Shown here piece after piece: positions 10,157-17,166 of a stretch of DNA of 41,295 nucleotides. The position numbers and the translations under genes were made by a program. This DNA is from an uncultured Erysipelotrichaceae bacterium (lineage in GTDB: Bacteria; Bacillota_I; Bacilli_A; Erysipelotrichales; Erysipelotrichaceae): the NCBI GenBank assembly GCA_902761625.1, contig CACWLH010000028.1, positions 1-41,295 on the forward strand. The letters are read 5' to 3'. The stretch's first letter is position 1. Every line of letters begins with the position of its first letter. Under the pieces are notes generated by a model that worked only from the letters and a program-made list of their open reading frames with translations, had not been told where the DNA came from and made no database searches.

Positions 10157-10185
10157 TTGTCAGTGGTCATTGAACTGACTAGAAT
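10157..10185 (+). promoter_or_regulatory. Strong promoter with an internal operator-like dyad
   Basis: TTGTCA at 10157-10162 and TAGAAT at 10180-10185 are separated by exactly 17 bp. Perfect inverted arms GTCAGT (10159-10164) and ACTGAC (10174-10179) span the -35 to the -10, so a bound protein would block the promoter. It drives the hydrolase remnant and the methyltransferase. Confidence 0.65.
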
Positions 10186-10238
10186 GGTAAGTATAAACTA
10201 ACTTAAACAATCATCATCTGAAGAAGGGAGAAAGATCC

Positions 10239-10960
10239 ATGAAATTTGATGAATTCGGAAATATGGAAGGAAAAACATTGATGTTATTGCCGGGGACAGC
10301 CTGCACATGGCAGATCAACTTCCATAAGGTCATTGACCGCCTGGCTGAAACCTATCATCTGATCTGTGTCAACTATGACGGCTTCGATGATCATAAGGAA
10401 ATGCCGTTCACCGATATGTATAGCGTAACGGAAAAGATTGAGGACTATATCATTGAAAACCATAACGGCCATGTGGACGGGGTATACGGATCATCGCTCG
10501 GCGGAAGTTTTGTCGGTCTTCTGTTACAAAGGAATTTCATCCACATTGACCATGCCTTCATCGGCAGCTCGGATGGATTGCGGATGCCGCCAAAAGCAGG
10601 GAAAAACAGGAAAAGCTCAAGGCAATGCTGACAAAAGCCTTCGGGTCTGACAATGATGAGGAAACCGCCGCCTTCATGGAGGAATTCGCCCAAAGCATCG
10701 TTTCCCTGCATCCTGATACAGTCAGCAGGGAATATTATTCCGATTATGTGACAAAGCTGGAAGACGATATCCATGTGAAAGGCACAAAGGTTCATATCAT
10801 CTATGCACTCAAAATGGGTGAGAAATACCGCAAACGCTATCTTAAGCATTTCCGTGATCCGCAGATCATTCCGTTTGCGATGTCCCATGAGGCATGGCTG
10901 TTTCAGAATGAATGGAGTGAGCCGGTGCTCAATGTGATTCATGACATCATGAATTCCTGA
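10239..10960 (+). pseudogene. Alpha/beta hydrolase interrupted by a frameshift
   Basis: Two frames together encode one roughly 240-residue alpha/beta hydrolase. The first, from 10239, carries the nucleophile motif GSSLG with S86 in VYGSSLGGSF and then runs out of frame to a stop at 10631. The second continues as WIADAAKSREKQEKLKAML and runs through HIIYALKMGEKY to the stop at 10960. The required shift is one missing base, most likely near 10571-10577, where the first frame reads IGSSD and the second resumes; the second frame has a stop just upstream, so the window for the shift is narrow. The rest of the gene looks intact, so the break is recent or a sequencing error. It lies 16 bases upstream of a methyltransferase in the same operon. 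Confidence 0.8.
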
Positions 10961-10976
10961 AAAAAAGGAGCAGAAG

Positions 10977-11657
10977 ATGAACAGATATGATGAAATCAGA
11001 AATGCATACAGAATGAGCGGTTCCAATGCCTCTTTGTATGACGGCATGATGACCTATTCCACACCGCTTGGCAAAGCCATCTGCAATCTGGTATGGAATA
11101 TGGACGGAGAAAGAAATGCGTCCTATCTTGAACAGGCGCTTTCCGCCATCCCGGAAAACTTTGCCGGAAAACTTCTGGAGGTTCCCGTTGGCACCGGTGT
11201 ATTGACCATGCCGGTATACAAGACACTTCCCGATGCGGAAATCACATGTCTCGATTATTCGGAAGACATGATGAATGCCGCAAGGCAAAGGGCAGAGCAG
11301 ATGGGAATTGACAATGTCACATTCCGCCAGGGGGATGTCGGAAAGCTTCCTTTTGAGGATGAAAGCTTTGACATCGTTCTTTCACTCAATGGCTTCCATG
11401 CCTTCCCCGACAAAGAAGCGGCTTATGCGGAAACTTTCCGTGTGCTGAAGAAGGGTGGAATCTTCTGCGGCTGTTTCTATATCAGAAACGCCAACAAGAG
11501 AACCGACTGGTTCATTAAAAATCTTTATCAGAAAATGGGCTTCTTCACTCCGCCCTATGAAACCGAATTCAGCCTGAGACAGAGACTGTATTCCATGTAT
11601 GAGGATGTGAAGGTGACACATGTGGAAGGCATCGGCGTATTCGCCTGTGTGAAATAA
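10977..11657 (+). CDS. Class I SAM-dependent methyltransferase (UbiE/Methyltransf_11 type)
   Basis: A 226-residue methyltransferase. Motif I is LLEVPVGTGVLTMP at about residues 66-79, the acidic motif II is ITCLDYSEDMM, and FRQGDVGKLPFEDESFDIVLSLNGFHAF is the usual post-I and motif IV region. Motif I has EVPVGTG rather than the common DxGxGxG. The C-terminal part, with FFTPPYETEFSL, probably forms the acceptor lid. The substrate is unknown; small organic molecules or lipids are usual for this type. AAAGGAG precedes the ATG. It lies just behind the broken alpha/beta hydrolase and ends at a terminator. Confidence 0.9.
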   Translation: MNRYDEIRNAYRMSGSNASLYDGMMTYSTPLGKAICNLVWNMDGERNASYLEQALSAIPENFAGKLLEVPVGTGVLTMPVYKTLPDAEITCLDYSEDMMNAARQRAEQMGIDNVTFRQGDVGKLPFEDESFDIVLSLNGFHAFPDKEAAYAETFRVLKKGGIFCGCFYIRNANKRTDWFIKNLYQKMGFFTPPYETEFSLRQRLYSMYEDVKVTHVEGIGVFACVK

Positions 11658-11672
11658 CAAAAAAATAAAAGA

Positions 11673-11706
11673 AGGTCATTTGTCGCCTGACAGACGACCT
11701 TTTTGT
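11673..11706 (+). terminator. Terminator of the methyltransferase operon
   Basis: A 12-bp stem with one mismatch (AGGTCATTTGTC / GACAGACGACCT) around GCCT, followed by TTTTT. Confidence 0.85.
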
Positions 11707-11755
11707 AAGGACCAAGGAATATACTGAAACCGTAAACAGAAGGGAGGCAACAGAT

Positions 11756-12547
11756 ATGTTAGGTGCATTAATCGGTGATTATGCCGGTTCAAGATTTGAA
11801 TTCAGCAGATACAGGATTCCGGATGAATTCGCATTGTTTCATGAGAGGTGCCGTTTCACGGATGATACCGTCATGAGCATTGCCGTTGCAGAAGCGATCA
11901 TGGACACACGAGGAAACAGCGATGAGGAAATCAAGCAGGAACTGGTCCGTTCGATGCGCAGATGGGGAAGACTGTACGAGGATGCTGGCTATGGCGGAAA
12001 GTTTTATGAATGGCTTTTCACTGAAGATCCGAAACCTTATTTCAGCTTCGGCAACGGTTCCGCAATGCGTGTCTCATCCATAGGCTGGCTCTTTGACACC
12101 ATGGAGGAAACAAGACACATGGCAGAATTGAGCGCATCCGTTACACATAACCATCCCGAAGGCATCAAAGGCGCAATCGCAATTGCCTGTGCCATCTTCA
12201 TGGCCCGCCACAAGGCATCCAAAGAAGAAATCAGAGCTGAAATTGAAAAGATCACCGGCTATGATCTTTCCGTAAGCTATGAATATTACCGCCGCAGGCA
12301 TATCAGAAGCGCAAGCTGCCAGGATACTGTTCCTGAAGCGATCACGGCTTTTCTGGAAGCGGAAAGTTTTGAGGACACCATCCGCAAGGCCATCATTCTG
12401 GGCGGAGATACGGATACACTTGCGGCCATGGCCGGCAGTATTGCCGAAGCGTACTATGGCATTGATGCTTCAGTCAGAAACGAATGCCTTAAGCATCTTC
12501 CGGCAGATCTGAAAGAAGTGTTTCAACGGTTTGAATCCATCCGCTGA
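11756..12547 (+). CDS. ADP-ribosylglycohydrolase family protein (DraG/ARH-like)
   Basis: ARH-family enzymes remove ADP-ribose from modified proteins, nucleic acids or small molecules using two magnesium ions. The 263-residue protein opens with LGALIGDYAGSRFEF. The metal ligands appear in FTDDTVMSIAVAEAI near residue 38 and in ILGGDTDTLAAMAGSIAEAYYG near residue 220; SFGNGSAMRVSSIGW and the THNHPEGIKGA segment are also standard. It has its own GAAGGGAGG site and appears monocistronic. Together with the macrodomain gene about 4 kb downstream it hints at ADP-ribose turnover, but the physiological target is not visible. Confidence 0.92.
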   Translation: MLGALIGDYAGSRFEFSRYRIPDEFALFHERCRFTDDTVMSIAVAEAIMDTRGNSDEEIKQELVRSMRRWGRLYEDAGYGGKFYEWLFTEDPKPYFSFGNGSAMRVSSIGWLFDTMEETRHMAELSASVTHNHPEGIKGAIAIACAIFMARHKASKEEIRAEIEKITGYDLSVSYEYYRRRHIRSASCQDTVPEAITAFLEAESFEDTIRKAIILGGDTDTLAAMAGSIAEAYYGIDASVRNECLKHLPADLKEVFQRFESIR

Positions 12548-12587
12548 ACATGTACACGGGAATTTATGCGACTCAATATGATATGTG

Positions 12588-12613
12588 AATGCCTGCTGTA
12601 CGCAGGCATTTTC
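12588..12613 (+). terminator. Terminator of the ADP-ribosylglycohydrolase gene
   Basis: AATGCCTGC, loop TGTAC, GCAGGCATT, then a short T tract. Confidence 0.75.
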
Positions 12614-12629
12614 ATGTGAACAATCCGCA

Positions 12630-12638
12630 TGATAAGAT
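12630..12638 (+). promoter_or_regulatory. Extended -10 promoter of the second alpha/beta hydrolase
   Basis: TGA followed by TAAGAT, 25 bases upstream of the ATG and downstream of the preceding terminator. No convincing -35. Confidence 0.4.
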
Positions 12639-12663
12639 GAAGATAACAAAGGACTTGAATATC

Positions 12664-13419
12664 ATGAAAACATTCAGAACATACCGCGACGGACTGAGAA
12701 TCAGCGGAAAAATCTATGGGGAAATCACACCCGGAAAACCGAAACCGGCTTTCATTCTCTGCCATGGTTTTATGGCAAATTCATCCATGTGCAAAGGCTA
12801 TGCGAAGCTTCTTGCTGAGCTTGGATATCTCGCTTTCACCTTTGACTTCTGCGGCGGCGGACTGATTTCCGCAAGCCAGGGAAAAACGACGGATATGTCC
12901 GTGATGACAGAAGTGAAAGATCTGATGAGCGTGTTCAGCTATGTCTCCTATATGGAATATGTCGATTCAGACCGGATCAGTCTGCTCGGCTGTTCACAGG
13001 GCGGGTTCGTCTGTGCCATCTGCGCAAAGCAGCTGAAAGAAAAGATCCGTTCGCTGATCCTTCTGTATCCCGCTTTATGTATTCCGGCAGATGCCCGCGC
13101 AGGCCATATGATGTTTGCCAGGTTCGATCCGCACAATATTCCCGATACGATCCGCTGCGGACCGATGAAACTCGGCTCTGTGTATGTGACGGATGTCATC
13201 GATCTCAATCCATACCGGGAAATCCAGGGCTATGAAGGGCCGGTTCTGTTTCTTCAGGGCACAGAAGACAATGTTGTCGATCCCGGCTATGCCAGAAGGG
13301 CAATCCGCGAATATCCGGACTGCACCTATCATGAGATCAAGGGGGCCGGACACATGTTCCGCGGGGAACACGATGAACTGGCAAAACAGTATATCCGTGA
13401 ATTTGTGAACACTCACTGA
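12664..13419 (+). CDS. Alpha/beta hydrolase (esterase/feruloyl-esterase-like)
   Basis: A 251-residue serine hydrolase with no signal peptide. The oxyanion region is ILCHGFMANSSMCKGYAKLLAELGY. The nucleophile is S111 in LLGCSQGGFV. D202 in LQGTEDNVV and H230 in GAGHMF complete a canonical triad. The fold and motif spacing resemble bacterial cinnamoyl or acyl esterases that act on plant- or host-derived esters, but the substrate is not determined. The ATG at 12664 is chosen for AAAGGA nine bases upstream; an earlier in-frame start at 12589 falls inside the terminator of the preceding gene. It is monocistronic. Confidence 0.92.
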   Translation: MKTFRTYRDGLRISGKIYGEITPGKPKPAFILCHGFMANSSMCKGYAKLLAELGYLAFTFDFCGGGLISASQGKTTDMSVMTEVKDLMSVFSYVSYMEYVDSDRISLLGCSQGGFVCAICAKQLKEKIRSLILLYPALCIPADARAGHMMFARFDPHNIPDTIRCGPMKLGSVYVTDVIDLNPYREIQGYEGPVLFLQGTEDNVVDPGYARRAIREYPDCTYHEIKGAGHMFRGEHDELAKQYIREFVNTH

Positions 13420-13501
13420 TCGAAAAAACAAATGTTTTAAGAAACATTGAAATTGTTAAAAAATCATCTGCCGGCGGTGTCATTATGAACACGTTGAATT
13501 A

Positions 13502-13510
13502 TGGTAGAAT
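13502..13510 (+). promoter_or_regulatory. Extended -10 promoter of the PreA-like gene
   Basis: TGG followed by TAGAAT, placed upstream of a long leader hairpin. The -35 is weak. Confidence 0.45.
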
Positions 13511-13535
13511 GATTTCAGAACATACAGGAACTGAT

Positions 13536-13581
13536 CATATGAAGAAATGACGGTGTATCGCACACCGGATTTCATCATATG
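13536..13581 (+). promoter_or_regulatory. Long leader hairpin in front of the PreA-like gene
   Basis: A 46-base inverted repeat: outer arms CATATGAAGAAAT and ATTTCATCATATG with one mismatch, a small internal loop, then CGGTGT / ACACCG around ATCGC. It ends just upstream of the ribosome binding site and has no T run, so it is not a terminator. It could be a protein-binding dyad or an RNA structure limiting translation. Confidence 0.55.
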
Positions 13582-13598
13582 TTCATAAGGTGAATTCT

Positions 13599-15122
13599 AT
13601 GAACATAATTAATCCGAGACTGTTTCTCGACTTTTCTGAAATGAACAAATGCCTGCTTTGTGCGGATCCCATGTGCGAAAAGGTATGCGAGCGCAATCTG
13701 CCGGTCGGAGACATTCTCCGCTCACTTTATTTTGAAAACTACCATGGCGCAGCCGTGAAACTGAACGGCAATGACTGCTCGCAATGCGCCGGACCGTGCG
13801 AACAGGCATGTGTATTGAGCGGCAGAAAAGTTCCGGTTCAGATTCAGGACATCTTTTCCGGCTTCCTTAATGAATCGTCCAGACTTCCTGCCCACCGGAT
13901 TGAAGAAGCGGATATCAGTACCGAGATCTGCGGTGTGAAACTGGAGAATCCTTTCCTGCTTTCCTCAAGTGTCGTGGCAAGCAGCTATGACATGTGCGCA
14001 AGAGCTTTCCGGGCAGGCTGGGCAGGAGCTGCCTTCAAGACGATCTGTTCCTTTCCCCAGCATGAGGCATCACCGCGCTTTTCCGCAATCCGCTCTCATT
14101 CCCATTCATTCGCCGGCTTCAAGAATATCGAACAGCTCTCCGACCATTCGGTGGAGGAGAACATGCAGATATTCCGCGAACTGAAAAAAGAATTCCCCGA
14201 CAAGGTGATCGTCGCTTCGATCATGGGAATGAATGAGGAGGAATGGACATATCTTGCCTCGGAATGCGAAAAGGCAGGTGCCAACATCATCGAATGCAAT
14301 TTCTCCTGTCCCAATATGGAGGACAGTGATCTCGGCATCACAATCGGCCAGTCGGAAGAACTTGTTGAACGCTTTACAAAAGCCGTCAAAAAAGGAACGA
14401 AACTTCCGGTACTGGTCAAACTGACACCCAATATCACCGATATGGTTCCGCTTGCCTTAGCCGCCAAACGGGGCGGGGCGGATGGTATCGCGGCAATCAA
14501 TACGATCAATTCCATCACCGGCGTCAACATCGATACCCTGGTCGCGGAGCCTTCCGTACAGGGACGTTCAATGGTTGGCGGCTATTCGGGTGCCGCGGTC
14601 AAACCGATCGCATTACGCTTCATATCCGATCTTTCCAATTGCAAAGAACTCAATGACCTTCATATCTCAGGCATGGGCGGCATTGAAACATGGAGAGATG
14701 CTTTGGAATTCATATTGCTTGGCGCAGGCAGTGTCCAGGTGACAACCGCTGTCATGCAGTATGGCTACCGCATCATTGATGATCTGATTGACGGTCTCAG
14801 AGAATATATGAAATGCAAGGGCATTTCATCTTTGAAAGATCTGATCGGCGCAGCATCATCCACCGTGGTTGCTCACACAGATATTGAACGTGACATGGTT
14901 GTTTTCCCGGTCTTCCGCCATGAGCGCTGCTATGGCTGCGGCAGATGCTATATCTCATGCATGGACGGGGGCCATCAGGCAATCAGCTTTGATTATGAGA
15001 AACGCAAACCGCATCTTGATCCTGGCAAATGCGTGGGATGCCATCTCTGCATGCTGGTATGTCCTGCCAGGGCAATTGAAACCGCCCGCAAACCTGTTCA
15101 CCGCGAACCATTGCCAAAGTGA
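13599..15122 (+). CDS. PreA-like dihydropyrimidine/dihydroorotate dehydrogenase with an extra N-terminal Fe-S domain
   Basis: The main part (about residues 105-400) is a FMN-binding DHOD barrel of the PreA type, the catalytic subunit of bacterial NAD-dependent dihydropyrimidine dehydrogenase. It shows ICGVKLENPFLLSSSVV, NFSCPNMED, VKLTPNITDMVPLALAAK and GYSGAAVKPIALRF. Two 4Fe-4S motifs follow near the C-terminus: CYGCGRCYISC and CVGCHLCMLVCP. Before the barrel lies a roughly 90-residue Cys-rich domain, with C18-C21-C26-C30 and C60-C63-C67-C71. It matches the Fer4_20-type domain found at the N-terminus of PreT/GltD and of eukaryotic DPD, but the FAD/NAD(P)H domains that normally follow are absent. 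ATG 13599 has AAGGTG eight bases upstream; a GTG nine bases earlier is less likely. No preT is next to it. Confidence 0.88.
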   Translation: MNIINPRLFLDFSEMNKCLLCADPMCEKVCERNLPVGDILRSLYFENYHGAAVKLNGNDCSQCAGPCEQACVLSGRKVPVQIQDIFSGFLNESSRLPAHRIEEADISTEICGVKLENPFLLSSSVVASSYDMCARAFRAGWAGAAFKTICSFPQHEASPRFSAIRSHSHSFAGFKNIEQLSDHSVEENMQIFRELKKEFPDKVIVASIMGMNEEEWTYLASECEKAGANIIECNFSCPNMEDSDLGITIGQSEELVERFTKAVKKGTKLPVLVKLTPNITDMVPLALAAKRGGADGIAAINTINSITGVNIDTLVAEPSVQGRSMVGGYSGAAVKPIALRFISDLSNCKELNDLHISGMGGIETWRDALEFILLGAGSVQVTTAVMQYGYRIIDDLIDGLREYMKCKGISSLKDLIGAASSTVVAHTDIERDMVVFPVFRHERCYGCGRCYISCMDGGHQAISFDYEKRKPHLDPGKCVGCHLCMLVCPARAIETARKPVHREPLPK

Positions 15123-15146
15123 GCATACGATACGGAATCATACCAG

Positions 15147-15168
15147 GGAGGCAGCGATGCCTCCTTTT
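15147..15168 (+). terminator. Terminator of the PreA-like gene
   Basis: GGAGGCA, GCGA loop, TGCCTCC, TTTT. Confidence 0.8.
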
Positions 15169-15195
15169 AAAATGCTGATAAGCCAATGCGAAATG

Positions 15196-15219
15196 GAATG
15201 TCCGTGTCAACGGACATTC
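15196..15219. repeat. Perfect hairpin of unknown role
   Basis: GAATGTCCG and CGGACATTC, 9 bp perfect arms around TGTCAA, in the gap between two convergent genes. There is no T run on either side, so it is not an obvious terminator. Confidence 0.5.
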
Positions 15220-15294
15220 ATCTGATCACGGCTGTCACAGCAGTATCCGGATTATGATCAGAAAAACAGCAATCCCCTGAATAACCAACAGAGG

Positions 15295-15350
15295 TAAAAC
15301 AAAAACATGGATCCTTCGCTTTCAGTGAAAATCGAATGGTTTCCATGTTT
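15295..15350 (-). terminator. Terminator of the rpn gene
   Basis: On the minus strand AACATGGA pairs with TCCATGTT through a long imperfect stem and is followed by TTTTGTTTT. The plus strand is also T-rich after the second arm, so it may work in both directions. Confidence 0.65.
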
Positions 15351-15375
15351 GTTTTTGTGTCGGAATTCTGAGTAT

Positions 15376-15663
15376 TCAATGTCTGTCAGGTCCTTCAGAG
15401 ATAATGTGCCTGATCTCATTGTCTGAAAGATGATACTGTGCAGCGATTCTCATAATGGAATCCTCCTCACTGATCCCGGCACCTTTCAGCAGTGCAAAGG
15501 CACTCCGGATTCCCTGAATTCTTTCCGAATCGATACCCCTGGAGATACCTTCCTGAATACCTTCCTGAATACCTTTCTGAATACCTTTCTGAATACCTTC
15601 CTGGAGGTATTCTTCTTTGAACAGATTCATGTAATATTCTTCGTCAAATTCAAACAGACTCAT
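15376..15663 (-). CDS. Candidate intragenic RpnS antitoxin (C-terminal 95 residues of the Rpn gene)
   Basis: Within the rpn frame an ATG at 15663 (Met239 of the long form, MSLFEFDEEYYMNLF) is preceded by a full AAGGAGG with eight bases between. This is as strong as the best gene-start sites in the window. The product would be 95 residues: a short acidic helix, the GIQ(K/E) repeats, and the C-terminal helical domain. The published RpnS proteins are of about this size, begin just before the repeat helix and block the full-length nuclease. The separate product is an inference from the site and the family precedent. Confidence 0.6.
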   Translation of the reverse strand: MSLFEFDEEYYMNLFKEEYLQEGIQKGIQKGIQEGIQEGISRGIDSERIQGIRSAFALLKGAGISEEDSIMRIAAQYHLSDNEIRHIISEGPDRH

Positions 15664-16377
15664 TTCAATGACCTCCTTGCGGTTTGCAATCATGAATTCC
15701 CTGATCGTGAAGTCTTCAGGCATGTCATCCAATGCTTTCGATACCGCATCCGAAATATCCATTTTTTCCTTGTTTGCTCGTACAGTACTTACAAACCACT
15801 GGTATTCAAACAGCTGTTTACATGCCATCGGTTTAATGTCCGGGTGGTTGAGATTGTACTGTGTCACGATCAGTTCCAGTGAGATATCATCATCGTCACC
15901 ATTATTGTAGTACAAATCACTTAATTTCAGAGTTGTGATCTTTTCTGCTTTTTCTTTGCCGTTGTAGAAAACATAGAACTTTGGCCTTGGAAGTTTCATT
16001 GGCTTTGAGCTGTATTCATTCAGATGATTTATGTACACATATTTTTCGATTGTTGAAACGAAGTATTTCAGATCCCGGTAGGGAATATTCGGGTTGAGCG
16101 AGGACTGCTGTTCCCAGAAAGAAAAGTTCCTTGAATCGACAAGGATACTTGCGTCGTTTTTCATTCGCATGTAAATCGCGTTTTCCAGAGTGGTGATTTC
16201 CAGGTCGTCAGGATTGGTATATGAGGTGTTTTCCAAAGCATTGTAAAGAGCCAGTGACCATTCCTTGTGTTCAGGATTGCCGAAGATAAAACGGAACAGT
16301 CTGTCTTTAACATTGCGGTTAACAGCAGGCTTACCCTGCTCATGATCTTTGGTTTTCTTTGGTTTGCGTTTTGGCAT
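15376..16377 (-). CDS. Rpn family PD-(D/E)XK nuclease (transposase_31-like), full-length form
   Basis: Rpn proteins are DNA endonucleases first noticed for promoting recombination and later shown to act in phage defence as toxins restrained by their own separately translated C-terminus. This 333-residue protein has the N-terminal segment VKDRLFRFIFGN, then D75 and E89-x-Q91 in FWEQQSSLNPNIPYRDLKYF, the usual nuclease core in which Gln often replaces the catalytic Lys. The C-terminus carries GIQK/GIQE repeats at about 260-283, then a small helical domain. GGAGG precedes three consecutive ATGs (16383, 16380, 16377); the last has the best spacing. It is monocistronic and divergent from the macrodomain operon. 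No transposon ends are visible, so it is not treated as a mobile element. Confidence 0.88.
   Translation of the reverse strand: MPKRKPKKTKDHEQGKPAVNRNVKDRLFRFIFGNPEHKEWSLALYNALENTSYTNPDDLEITTLENAIYMRMKNDASILVDSRNFSFWEQQSSLNPNIPYRDLKYFVSTIEKYVYINHLNEYSSKPMKLPRPKFYVFYNGKEKAEKITTLKLSDLYYNNGDDDDISLELIVTQYNLNHPDIKPMACKQLFEYQWFVSTVRANKEKMDISDAVSKALDDMPEDFTIREFMIANRKEVIEMSLFEFDEEYYMNLFKEEYLQEGIQKGIQKGIQEGIQEGISRGIDSERIQGIRSAFALLKGAGISEEDSIMRIAAQYHLSDNEIRHIISEGPDRH
15546..15605. repeat. 12-bp tandem repeat, five units, inside rpn
   Basis: Five consecutive 12-mers of the form TACCTTCCTGAA / TACCTTTCTGAA, differing by one or two bases. Each encodes four residues (GIQK or GIQE on the minus strand), so unit gain or loss keeps the frame. 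Confidence 0.9.
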
Positions 16378-16476
16378 CATCATTCCTCCAAAGATCTTAT
16401 TCAATTCAATTCCGCATAATCCCCGCATTCTTTTTCAGATGATGAAGAATCAGACTCATGACATTGTGAAATAAGC

Positions 16477-16482
16477 TAAGAT
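16477..16482 (+). promoter_or_regulatory. Possible -10 element upstream of the macrodomain operon
   Basis: TAAGAT in the sequence GCTAAGATGG, about 160 bases upstream of the macrodomain start, with no clear -35. The long leader that follows shows no structure I recognise. Confidence 0.3.
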
Positions 16483-16643
16483 GGAAATACAAGGGACAGT
16501 ATGCCGCTCAATAAAAAACAGAATGCATGGCATCACCGTAAAATCTGTCATTCAGATCCCCGCACAACCGATCCCGTGAAAACTGAAAACAGTGATCCGC
16601 TATCCCATGCGCAAAAAACTTAAATGCAGAAAGGAGTTCTTTC

Positions 16644-17165
16644 ATGAAAAACGGAAATACTCTGATTCATGCCATCAAAGGCGATATCACAAAAATCACT
16701 TATGTCAGCGCCATTGTCAACGCAGCCAACCGCTCATTGTTAGGCGGCGGGGGAGTGGATGGCGCCATTCACCGGGCAGCCGGACCGGAACTTCTGGAAG
16801 AGTGCAGAACCCTGCATGGCTGTGAAACCGGTGAGGCAAAGATCACAAAAGCTTACAGACTGCCATGTGATTATGTCATTCATACCGTCGGACCCATTTA
16901 CCGGGATGGCAGACACAATGAGGCGCAGCTGTTAAGAAACTGCTATCTGAATTCTCTTGCACTGGCTGAAAAGAATATGATCCGCACCATCGCGTTTCCA
17001 TCCATTTCCACCGGTGTGTATTCCTATCCGCTGATTGAGGCGGCAGAGGTTGCAGCCAAAGCAGTCAATGATTATGTGAGTACTCATCCAGATGCCTTTG
17101 ATGAAATTGTCTGGGTCTGTTTCGACGGACGCACCCTTGATTGTTATGAAAGGGCCATCGGTTAA
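16644..17165 (+). CDS. Macrodomain protein (O-acetyl-ADP-ribose deacetylase/ADP-ribose hydrolase type)
   Basis: Macrodomains of this class (MacroD/YmdB-like) hydrolyse O-acetyl-ADP-ribose and remove ADP-ribose from acidic residues. The 173-residue protein is a single domain with all signature loops: GDIT at 13-16, NAAN at 26-29, GGGGVDGAI at 34-42 and STGVYSYP at 122-129, which bind the phosphates and distal ribose. The ATG has AAAGGAG upstream. It is the first gene of a tight operon: the ACT gene begins one base after its stop. It diverges from the rpn nuclease gene. Confidence 0.93.
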   Translation: MKNGNTLIHAIKGDITKITYVSAIVNAANRSLLGGGGVDGAIHRAAGPELLEECRTLHGCETGEAKITKAYRLPCDYVIHTVGPIYRDGRHNEAQLLRNCYLNSLALAEKNMIRTIAFPSISTGVYSYPLIEAAEVAAKAVNDYVSTHPDAFDEIVWVCFDGRTLDCYERAIG

Positions 17166-17166
17166 C

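Noticed and set aside
13431-13448. AATGTTT-TAAG-AAACATT hairpin after the alpha/beta hydrolase gene
   Set aside because: Short, AT-only stem without a following T run; not convincing as a terminator.
14316-14360. Absence of the DPD-type catalytic Cys after the SCP motif in the PreA-like protein (GITIGQ instead of GLACGQ)
   Set aside because: From memory, bacterial PreA also lacks Cys at this place (GSDVGQ in E. coli), so I do not treat it as loss of activity; alignment is needed to be sure.
15290-15360. Inverted repeat flanking the rpn 3' end as a possible transposon end
   Set aside because: No matching repeat or target duplication on the other side of the gene; the structure is better explained as a terminator.
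15546-15605. Short tandem repeats that could be a CRISPR or satellite
   Set aside because: Units are directly adjacent without spacers and encode in-frame GIQ(K/E) residues of the Rpn protein.
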